In this document: piece after piece, positions 1 through 6,924 of the stretch | How the letters are laid out: every line of letters starts with the position of its first letter | Position numbering within the stretch: the stretch's first letter is position 1 | NCBI GenBank assembly: GCA_003455555.1 | Contig: DMQX01000089.1 | Coordinates: 1 to 7,816 of the forward strand | DNA length: 7,816 bases | Source: Candidatus Tayloriibacteriota bacterium | GTDB taxonomy: Bacteria; Patescibacteriota; Minisyncoccia; Phycocordibacterales; UBA11359 | Direction of reading: 5' to 3' | Made by a program: the position numbers and the translations under genes | Notes under the pieces: model-generated | Database searches by the model: none | The model's input: the letters and a program-made list of their open reading frames with translations, nothing else | Told to the model about the DNA's origin: nothing

Positions 1-58
1 ATACGACCAAAAAGAAAATCGTGGTTATTACGGCGTCCCTGTTGAGACCTTTTTTCAT
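1..58 (-). CDS. N-terminal fragment of a membrane-anchored or secreted protein (cut by window edge)
   Basis: On the minus strand an ATG at 58-56 opens a frame that runs without a stop to the window edge. The 19 visible residues are MKKGLNRDAVITTIFFLVV: a positively charged start (KK, then R) followed by a hydrophobic run, as in a signal peptide or N-terminal membrane anchor. No Shine-Dalgarno precedes the ATG. A good sigma70-type promoter ends 6 bases before it, so the start codon probably lies at the mRNA 5' end. That promoter is the main reason to believe in the gene. The function cannot be told from this fragment. It is transcribed divergently from the membrane-protein gene at 143-976 and may share control with it. 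Confidence 0.6.
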   Translation of the reverse strand, partial: MKKGLNRDAVITTIFFLVV

Positions 59-64
59 GTTATT

Positions 65-92
65 ATTATACACTATTTCACAACAAAGTCAA
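65..92 (-). promoter_or_regulatory. Sigma70-type promoter of the left-edge gene
   Basis: On the minus strand there is a -35 box TTGACT (92-87, 5 of 6 consensus bases), a 16-bp spacer and a perfect -10 TATAAT (70-65). Only six bases (AATAAC) separate the -10 from the ATG at 58. The expected transcription start therefore falls on or next to the A of the ATG, which predicts a leaderless mRNA. Confidence 0.7.
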
Positions 93-108
93 CTATTAGA
101 CAGTTGAC
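88..108. repeat. Perfect 7-bp inverted repeat joining two divergent -35 boxes
   Basis: GTCAACT (88-94) and AGTTGAC (102-108) are exact reverse complements separated by 7 bases (ATTAGAC). Most of each arm is the TTGAC core of a -35 box, so part of the symmetry follows from having two back-to-back promoters. The symmetry does extend two bases upstream of TTGAC on each side (AG before TTGAC). It could be an operator for a dimeric regulator that acts on both genes, but the sequence does not prove this. Confidence 0.45.
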
Positions 109-132
109 AAATATTAGTTATTATCATATATT
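104..132 (+). promoter_or_regulatory. Sigma70-type promoter of the 143-976 membrane-protein gene
   Basis: A perfect -35 TTGACA (104-109) is followed by a 17-bp spacer and the -10 TATATT (127-132, 5 of 6). The ATG at 143 is only 10 bases past the -10, so transcription should start at about 138-141. The transcript would be leaderless or carry a leader of a few bases. The TTG of this -35 box could be mistaken for an upstream start codon of the same frame. Confidence 0.75.
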
Positions 133-142
133 GCTGACATAC

Positions 143-976
143 ATGCCAAAGGAAAAATTCAACCCTATAGCCCAAATACCCAACCTGCCTGGTGCGACCA
201 TACAGGATCTTAGCGATATCATGAATAAGGATATGGAATCTCATACGCCACCCCCAAAGTACCCCCCAACCGAAGTTTTTAACAATACCAGTGATAAACC
301 AATGATTGAAATCCGATTGAAGAAACTTGACCAGAGTGATCCCGAGGCACCAAAGGAGCCGACAAAGGACGAAAAAAAGGCAGAGGAGTCAATCGGTATC
401 ACTCGAATAGTTATCTTTATAATTCTCATTGTTTTGATCTTCGCCGGTATTTATTTTACACTGCGAATCGTACCAGCCTTGATCGGCAAAATTTCAAACT
501 CGAGCCAATCTTTCACCTCCCTATTTATCTCTAAGAACACAGCAACACCAGTCACCAACAGTGAAAATGAAGTTCCGGCCACAGTTCCAGTAAACACATA
601 TGTTGCCACATCAACTGCAATTGTTCCTGCAGCAACCTCGACAACTTCATACAAACCAGCGGTAGCAGCGGGAAATGGCTACTCTGGACAAAATCCAACT
701 AACTACACTCAACCCAAAACACCGGCCAGAATTGTTTCGAGTGTAATTTCGGCGACACCTTACGGCAACCGCACAATTGTTCGATTCAATATCCAAAACG
801 TTGGAGGCACGACATCTGGGGCTTGGTCATTCTCTGTCGCATTACCATCAAGTGTCACACCGGTTTACTATTCACAAATTCAAAATGCACTAACCCCACA
901 AAGCGGCGTGATCTATACTCTCCAATTTACACAGGACCAATACGCCAACGCTCCAATCCAGGTAACTATCCATTAG
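143..976 (+). CDS. Single-pass membrane protein with C-terminal CARDB-like beta-sandwich domain
   Basis: The protein has 277 residues. Residues 1-86 form a hydrophilic, Pro- and Lys/Glu-rich segment, probably cytoplasmic. One transmembrane helix follows at about 87-108 (VIFIILIVLIFAGIYF). A Ser/Thr/Pro/Val-rich linker covers about 118-195. The C-terminal domain (about 196-277) is an Ig-like beta-sandwich of CARDB type: RFNIQNVGGTTSGAWSF followed by a VALPSS strand resembles the N-x-G-x-x-x-S-G-x-W pattern of such domains. CARDB-like domains usually bind ligands or other proteins outside the cell; the partner here is unknown. I chose the ATG at 143 over a TTG at 104 because that TTG is the -35 box of the promoter. 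No Shine-Dalgarno is present. The gene ends at a hairpin shared with gyrB. The topology is well supported and the domain name is a pattern-level call. Confidence 0.85.
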   Translation: MPKEKFNPIAQIPNLPGATIQDLSDIMNKDMESHTPPPKYPPTEVFNNTSDKPMIEIRLKKLDQSDPEAPKEPTKDEKKAEESIGITRIVIFIILIVLIFAGIYFTLRIVPALIGKISNSSQSFTSLFISKNTATPVTNSENEVPATVPVNTYVATSTAIVPAATSTTSYKPAVAAGNGYSGQNPTNYTQPKTPARIVSSVISATPYGNRTIVRFNIQNVGGTTSGAWSFSVALPSSVTPVYYSQIQNALTPQSGVIYTLQFTQDQYANAPIQVTIH

Positions 977-980
977 TAAG

Positions 981-1017
981 TAAAGAAAACTAGAAAGTCA
1001 CTTTCTAGTTTTCTTTA
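981..1017. terminator. Bidirectional intrinsic terminator between the membrane-protein gene and gyrB
   Basis: A perfect 17-bp stem (981-997 with 1001-1017) closes a 3-base TCA loop. The GC-containing core CTAGAAAG/CTTTCTAG is followed on both strands by TTTTCTTTA, so each A-rich outer arm is the U-tract for the other direction. It lies 4 bases after the stop at 974-976 and directly next to the gyrB stop (1020-1018), so it can end both convergent transcripts. Confidence 0.85.
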
Positions 1018-3234
<2,217 letters not shown>

Positions 3235-3242
3235 TCATCTGC

Positions 3243-3270
3243 TTGACAAATACGCTATATATGATATAAT
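3243..3270 (+). promoter_or_regulatory. Near-consensus strong promoter of the 67-aa gene
   Basis: A perfect -35 TTGACA (3243-3248), a 16-bp spacer and a perfect -10 TATAAT (3265-3270), preceded by TGA, give a full extended -10. This is the strongest-looking promoter in the window. Transcription should start near 3277, about 65 bases upstream of the chosen start codon. Confidence 0.85.
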
Positions 3271-3281
3271 AGTAACAGAGT

Positions 3282-3313
3282 AAGACGCACGGAACAGCTA
3301 TGTTCCCCGTCTT
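3282..3313 (+). promoter_or_regulatory. 5' UTR stem-loop of the 67-aa gene
   Basis: AAGACG (3282-3287) pairs with CGTCTT (3308-3313), and GGAACA (3291-3296) pairs with TGTTCC (3301-3306). The two helices are stacked across a small CAC/C internal loop and capped by GCTA. The structure begins about 5 bases from the predicted 5' end of the mRNA. It could protect the transcript from 5' decay or act as a regulatory element. An ATG at 3300 in the same frame begins within its loop and is an unlikely start. Confidence 0.6.
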
Positions 3314-3327
3314 GCGCAACATTATTC

Positions 3328-3335
3328 GGATGGAG
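3328..3335 (+). promoter_or_regulatory. Shine-Dalgarno that sets the start of the 67-aa gene
   Basis: GGATGGAG ends 6 bases before the ATG at 3342. This favours that ATG over the in-frame ATGs at 3300 (in the stem-loop) and 3330 (inside this Shine-Dalgarno). Confidence 0.65.
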
Positions 3336-3341
3336 TCGATC

Positions 3342-3545
3342 ATGGTTGCACTTTCACGTCGTCGTCATGTTGTCTTGGCTTTCCCGAGCAGCGCCCAGGC
3401 CGTCCAGGCTTATGCACTGAGCAAGCCGGAACAGTTTGTCGCAGCTGCGCTCGGCTGCGCCGCCAAGCTCACCAAGGCGGGTAACCAGAAGGGGGCGGTC
3501 TCCTTCTTAAATCTCGTCAAATCGGTCACGGATGTGCTGAACTAA
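3342..3545 (+). CDS. 67-aa basic, helical protein of unknown function
   Basis: I do not recognise this family. The 67-residue product begins MVALSRRRHVV, a cluster of basic residues, and continues into Ala/Val/Leu-rich stretches (about 15-45) likely to form amphipathic helices, then a C-terminal LNLVKSVTDVLN. No transmembrane segment or clear signal peptide is visible. The single Cys is unpaired. By hand count the coding sequence is about 58% GC, with about two thirds of third positions G or C, clearly above the flanking genes. The gene has a near-consensus extended -10 promoter, a 5' stem-loop, a proper Shine-Dalgarno and a 3' hairpin, so strong expression of a small abundant protein is a reasonable inference. 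The next gene on the same strand (3679) may be partly co-transcribed. The frame looks truly coding; the role is unknown. Confidence 0.7.
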   Translation: MVALSRRRHVVLAFPSSAQAVQAYALSKPEQFVAAALGCAAKLTKAGNQKGAVSFLNLVKSVTDVLN

Positions 3546-3560
3546 ATACGCACATCCAAA

Positions 3561-3592
3561 TGGACCCGTCAGATTTATTTCTGGCGGGCCCA
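3561..3592 (+). terminator. 3' hairpin after the 67-aa gene (possible weak terminator)
   Basis: TGGACCCGTCAGA (3561-3573) pairs with TCTGGCGGGCCCA (3580-3592), with one A-C mismatch and one G-U pair, around a 6-base AT loop. The GC-rich stem is strong. The following bases (ACTCATATATATATAAA) are AT-rich but not a true U-tract, so termination may be partial. It may also serve to stabilise the 3' end of the short mRNA while letting some transcription into the next gene. Confidence 0.5.
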
Positions 3593-3610
3593 ACTCATAT
3601 ATATATAAAT

Positions 3611-3639
3611 TTGCGATTTATCAATAAATAGTATTTAAT
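3611..3639 (+). promoter_or_regulatory. Likely promoter of the ClpP-like gene
   Basis: A -35-like TTGCGA (3611-3616, 4 of 6), a 17-bp spacer and a -10-like TTTAAT (3634-3639, 5 of 6) would start transcription near 3646, about 33 bases before the ATG at 3679. The region is AT-rich, so a chance match is possible. Confidence 0.45.
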
Positions 3640-3667
3640 ACCGACAGATTCTCATACTGATCTTTAC

Positions 3668-3671
3668 GGAG
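3668..3671 (+). promoter_or_regulatory. Shine-Dalgarno of the ClpP-like gene
   Basis: GGAG lies 7 bases before the ATG at 3679, an ideal spacing. It supports this start and contrasts with the larger genes of the window, which lack such a site. Confidence 0.65.
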
Positions 3672-3678
3672 TCTCAAT

Positions 3679-4164
3679 ATGTCCAAAGTCCTATATTTGA
3701 CTGGCCTGCTTTGCCCGGAAATTATTACCGGTCTGGAAAATGAACTTGTTTGGTGCAAACGAAAAAATATTAAAAATATCAAAGTCTGTGTGCACCATAC
3801 CCAAGAGTGCGACGACGGGATTGGTGAGGCAATGCTTTTCTATGCAGCCTCAAAAGATCCGCAGTTCAAACTGCCCGTGTTCGAAACCCTCGCTGGACCA
3901 GGCGTTTCAACTTCAGGTCTTTTCATTTTTTTAGCCGGCCAGGAGCGCAAGATCACGACCAATGTCAGCTTCCGGATCGCCTGGAACATACTTGTGATAA
4001 AGACACTGGTGACCGAATCAGGCCTGCAACAAACAGAGATCCGCAAAATCCTGCAAGTGGGCATGCCAATGAACGCTTTCCGCGTTCGACAACTTGAACT
4101 GCACACCGGCATGTTCATGGGCCCAATCGAAACACTGACACCTTTAATGGCGCGCGAAACCTGA
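3679..4164 (+). CDS. ClpP/crotonase-fold-like protein, probably without protease activity
   Basis: The product has 161 residues. Its pattern recalls the ClpP/crotonase fold: a first strand VLYLTG (4-9), a strand IKVCVHH (34-40) followed by a G-x-G-x-A-M segment (47-52) where ClpP has its GG...G-x-A-I-Y-D stretch, then GVSTSGLFIFLAG (75-87) and QERKITTNVSFRI (88-100), which match the ClpP 'AASMGAFLLAAG...R...NSRVMIH' region. In this alignment the nucleophile position is Thr78, flanked by Ser77 and Ser79, and the catalytic His is replaced by Ala101 or Trp102. No clear catalytic Asp is visible. If the fold call is right, the protein is a pseudoenzyme or structural subunit rather than a peptidase; at 161 residues it is also shorter than ClpP (about 195-205). 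No signal peptide is seen. It lies downstream of the 67-aa gene and has its own terminator. The coding call is firm and the fold is inferred by eye. Confidence 0.75.
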   Translation: MSKVLYLTGLLCPEIITGLENELVWCKRKNIKNIKVCVHHTQECDDGIGEAMLFYAASKDPQFKLPVFETLAGPGVSTSGLFIFLAGQERKITTNVSFRIAWNILVIKTLVTESGLQQTEIRKILQVGMPMNAFRVRQLELHTGMFMGPIETLTPLMARET

Positions 4165-4204
4165 GCACTCACCCGAGTCGCTCTTTTTTTTATTTATTTT
4201 TTTT
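4163..4204 (+). terminator. Rho-independent terminator of the ClpP-like gene
   Basis: GAGCACTC (4163-4170) pairs with GAGTCGCTC (4175-4183), leaving one bulged C, around an ACCC loop. Eight Ts follow at 4184-4191, with further T-runs to 4204. The left arm begins inside the TGA stop codon, so stop and terminator overlap. On the minus strand the hairpin is not followed by a U-tract, so it should not terminate pheT transcripts. Confidence 0.85.
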
Positions 4205-4215
4205 GCAATATACAC

Positions 4216-6189
4216 CTAACGAACCTGCCAAGATTTTGCGGCCAACGCTTCAGTGACTTTTTTCATCACCTCGTTCACCTCCTCTTCCTTCAAAGTGCGC
4301 TCGTGAGACTGGAAAACAATGTGAAACGCATAGGATGTTTTCTCTTCCCGATCGTCAAACTTTTTAGTAAACACGTCAAAAATATCCATACGAATCTTTA
4401 GTGGTCCGCAAACAGACTCAATAACCTCGGAAACTTCTTTTTGTGTAACGCTACTTGGCACAAAAACTGCAACATCGCGAACCATGTAAGGATAAGCTGA
4501 AAATGCTTTATATTTAATACTCTTCGAAAAATCTTTCAAATCCCAGGTCAACGAGACTTTAAACTTTGGAATAAAATCCGATAGTCTTATATCTACAACT
4601 GAATCGGCTAGGCCAAGTGGTTTGGTTATTTTTATAGTCATACCGACAACTTTGGAAATAGCTTCGAAAGTTTTATTTATTTCTTCCGCAATATACTGAT
4701 CCTTTTTTTTCAAATTTTTTGCCACAAAAACACCCAAGCCAAGATTTACGGTTTCGCCTTCTGCACCAAACACGGTTCCAATCTCGAATATTTTTACCTC
4801 ATCAAGCCCGAGCAAAGCCGCATTTTTACCGTTGCGTTCCAAGGCGGTAGCTAAATTCTCATACAAAAAGCGTCTCAAATATTTTTTGTCCGAGGCAAAT
4901 GGGTTTTGAATTTCGATATCACCCAAAGCCGCAAAGGAAGAAGTTTGGACTTCAGAATATCCTAGGCCAACCAAAACATCTTTTATTTTTTCGATCCAAT
5001 AAGCGAACTGGTTTACGGCTGTTGGCACAGAAACTTTTTGTGGCATTGCCGGCTTAATTTTGTCGTAGCCCCAAATACGCCCAACTTCTTCGGTAATATC
5101 TTCAGGAATAGAAAGGTCAAGTCGGTCGCTAGGTACTACTAAACGATAATTTTTATTTTCTTCATCAGGAGGAAGTATTTGAAAACTTAACCGCTCAAAT
5201 ATATCCTGAATTTCTTTCTCTGGAATGTCGGTGCCTAATTTTTTTTGAACGTAACCGACAGGCACTTCAATAGGGCTATTTGACTGGAATAGATCGTGCC
5301 GGCAAACAGTTTGGCCATTTTTCTCTTCGGGAAGTAAACCACGCTTACTGACGACAGGCCCGAATTTTGATTGAGGCATCAGACTGGCTAACCGTGCCGA
5401 AATAGTTTCGATCGCTTCGGTGGACAATTGCACCGCGATTTCATTCTCGAAACGTTTTGACGATTCATTGCGGATACCGATCTTGGTGGAAGTCCGGCGA
5501 ACAGTAACAGGATCAAAGTTAGCTGATTCTAGGATGATCCGTTTTGTCAGTGACGTAACCTCGGCTCGCTTTCCACCTTTTACACCTGCGATCGCCAACG
5601 GTCCGGAACTATCAGCTATGACCAACATGGATGGATCCAGGACGATATCTTTACCATCCAAGGTGACGATTTTTTCTCCATCCACAGCCAAACGAATAAC
5701 AAGGACACCTTGCACTTTGTCAGCATCAAAAGCATGAAGCGGTTGGCCAATATCGAACATAACGAAGTTCAAGGCGTCGACAACATTATTGATCGGACGC
5801 TGGCCGATGGCTGTAAGTAAAGTTTGAACGTCAGCAGGTGAATCCCCGACTTCGATGTTTTCCACCAACCGAGCATTGTACAGCCGGCAAAGATCGGCGC
5901 CGGCTTCGAGTTTAAATTCAACCTCACCTGCCGTGATCGCCGGCGCCGCAACCACGCGCTTAGATATAGGCAAATTAAATTCCGCAAATAACTCACGCGC
6001 GATACCCCTATGACATAACGCGTAATGAGCACGGTCTGGCAAGATCTTGAGGTCATATACCGTATCGCTATTAACGGCTTCAATTCCCTCAACTTCACAA
6101 AAATGAAAAGTCAGAGACTCTGCAACAACTTCCGGTTTCGGCAGATCTTTTTCAAAATATGTTTGAAGCCAATTGTGTGAAATTTTCAT
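4216..6189 (-). CDS. pheT: Phenylalanyl-tRNA synthetase beta subunit, short form without the B2 tRNA-binding domain
   Basis: PheT forms the alpha2-beta2 enzyme with PheS that charges tRNA-Phe; the beta subunit edits mischarged tRNA and contacts the tRNA. The protein has 657 residues, against about 790 in E. coli. It begins with a B1-like segment ([12 protein letters not shown], then CEVEGIE) but passes directly to KILPDRAHYALCHRGIARELF (48-68). The OB-fold EMAP-like B2 domain, normally about 110 residues between these parts, is absent. The B3/B4 editing module (about 100-290) has RPINNVVD (131-138), GQPLHAFD (148-155) and NFDPVTVRRT (224-233). B5 shows RLDLSIPEDITEEVGRIWGY (356-375). A catalytic-like B6/B7 region follows (about 395-560), then a complete FDX-ACB domain (about 565-657, YPYMVRDVAVFV, SHERTL). 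The start ATG overlaps the pheS stop as TAATG, which suggests translational coupling. No pheT terminator is visible on this strand. Confidence 0.95.
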   Translation of the reverse strand: MKISHNWLQTYFEKDLPKPEVVAESLTFHFCEVEGIEAVNSDTVYDLKILPDRAHYALCHRGIARELFAEFNLPISKRVVAAPAITAGEVEFKLEAGADLCRLYNARLVENIEVGDSPADVQTLLTAIGQRPINNVVDALNFVMFDIGQPLHAFDADKVQGVLVIRLAVDGEKIVTLDGKDIVLDPSMLVIADSSGPLAIAGVKGGKRAEVTSLTKRIILESANFDPVTVRRTSTKIGIRNESSKRFENEIAVQLSTEAIETISARLASLMPQSKFGPVVSKRGLLPEEKNGQTVCRHDLFQSNSPIEVPVGYVQKKLGTDIPEKEIQDIFERLSFQILPPDEENKNYRLVVPSDRLDLSIPEDITEEVGRIWGYDKIKPAMPQKVSVPTAVNQFAYWIEKIKDVLVGLGYSEVQTSSFAALGDIEIQNPFASDKKYLRRFLYENLATALERNGKNAALLGLDEVKIFEIGTVFGAEGETVNLGLGVFVAKNLKKKDQYIAEEINKTFEAISKVVGMTIKITKPLGLADSVVDIRLSDFIPKFKVSLTWDLKDFSKSIKYKAFSAYPYMVRDVAVFVPSSVTQKEVSEVIESVCGPLKIRMDIFDVFTKKFDDREEKTSYAFHIVFQSHERTLKEEEVNEVMKKVTEALAAKSWQVR

Positions 6190-6881
6190 TAGAATTGATT
6201 AACCAATCTTAGATCGCCTTGATACAAAAGTCGTATATCGTCAACTCCGTATTTCAACATGACCAGTCGGTCAATACCGAAACCGAAAGCAAAACCCGTC
6301 CACTTCGACACATCAATACCGCTTGATTCAAAAACTTTTGGATGAACAATTCCGGCGCCACCCATTTCCAACCATTTGCCCTTCCACTGCATATCCACTT
6401 CCACGCTCGGCTCAGTAAATGCAAAAAAACTTGGTCGAAAACGGATCACGACATCATCACCAAAAAACTTTTTAAAAAAATACGTCAAAACACCTTTGAG
6501 GTCCGCGAGCGTAACATTTTTATCAACACACAATGCTTCAATCTGATAGAACTGCGCTTCGTGGGTCGCGTCCGTAGCCTCGTTGCGAAAAACTTTTCCA
6601 GGCACAATAATTTTGAATGGCGGCTTATTTTTTTCCATATAGCGTATCTGAACAGCCGAAGTTTGAGTGCGCAACACTTTTCGATCTGAGGATTTTATCC
6701 AAAAAGTATCTTGCATATCTCGCGCTGGGTGGTCTTTTGGAATATTCAGCGCGTCAAAATTATAGAACTCGGTCTCGATCTCGGGACCTTGAGCGATGTC
6801 GTAACCAATGTCACGGAAGATCGAATATATTTCACGAATCGTCACAGTCAAAGGGTGCGGGTGTCCAATTTTTTCATTCAT
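6189..6881 (-). CDS. pheS: Phenylalanyl-tRNA synthetase alpha subunit, short form without the N-terminal coiled coil
   Basis: PheS carries the class II catalytic core that activates phenylalanine and attaches it to tRNA-Phe. At 230 residues it is about 100 shorter than the usual 325-350. It starts at [13 protein letters not shown], the beginning of the catalytic domain, so the N-terminal coiled-coil arm is missing. The core itself is complete: motif 1 around [17 protein letters not shown] (32-48) with HPARD (51-55), motif 2 [18 protein letters not shown] (98-115), the phenylalanine-pocket segment FTEPSVEVD (155-163), GGAGIVHP (174-181) and motif 3 [13 protein letters not shown] (200-212). The ATG at 6881 follows a likely promoter by only 15 bases and has no Shine-Dalgarno. 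No upstream ATG, GTG or TTG extends the frame. Its stop TAA overlaps the pheT ATG by one base. The identity is secure, and the short form seems genuine because the promoter sits where the missing N-terminus would be. Confidence 0.95.
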   Translation of the reverse strand: MNEKIGHPHPLTVTIREIYSIFRDIGYDIAQGPEIETEFYNFDALNIPKDHPARDMQDTFWIKSSDRKVLRTQTSAVQIRYMEKNKPPFKIIVPGKVFRNEATDATHEAQFYQIEALCVDKNVTLADLKGVLTYFFKKFFGDDVVIRFRPSFFAFTEPSVEVDMQWKGKWLEMGGAGIVHPKVFESSGIDVSKWTGFAFGFGIDRLVMLKYGVDDIRLLYQGDLRLVNQF

Positions 6882-6896
6882 AGTGTTATGCGAGAA

Positions 6897-6924
6897 AGTA
6901 TAACGTAAATAAGGCCTTTTACAA
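6897..6924 (-). promoter_or_regulatory. Likely pheST promoter overlapping the end of the PEGA gene
   Basis: On the minus strand, TTGTAA (6924-6919, 4 of 6 to TTGACA) includes the TAA stop of the upstream gene. It is followed by a 16-bp spacer and TATACT (6902-6897, 5 of 6). Transcription should start near 6890, giving a leader of about 9 bases before the ATG at 6881. No T-box, leader peptide or attenuator hairpin fits in this 37-base gap. Read-through from the upstream gene is also possible. Confidence 0.5.

Noticed and set aside
104..142. TTG at 104 as the start of the membrane-protein gene, adding 13 residues
   Set aside because: This TTG is the first half of a perfect -35 TTGACA and lies upstream of the -10 and the expected transcription start, so it would not be on the mRNA. 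The ATG at 143 is a better start.
3300..3341. ATGs at 3300 and 3330 as starts of the 67-aa gene
   Set aside because: The first begins in the loop of the 5' UTR hairpin with no Shine-Dalgarno, and the second lies inside the Shine-Dalgarno of the ATG at 3342.
3840..4172. 110-aa minus-strand open frame opposite the ClpP-like gene
   Set aside because: It is the antisense shadow of a plus-strand gene that has a Shine-Dalgarno, a terminator and a recognisable protein pattern. It has no start signals of its own and no family-like features.
6882..6918. T-box riboswitch or pheST attenuator before pheS
   Set aside because: Only 37 bases separate the PEGA gene and pheS, too few for a T-box or a leader peptide with attenuator, and no hairpin with a T-run is present.
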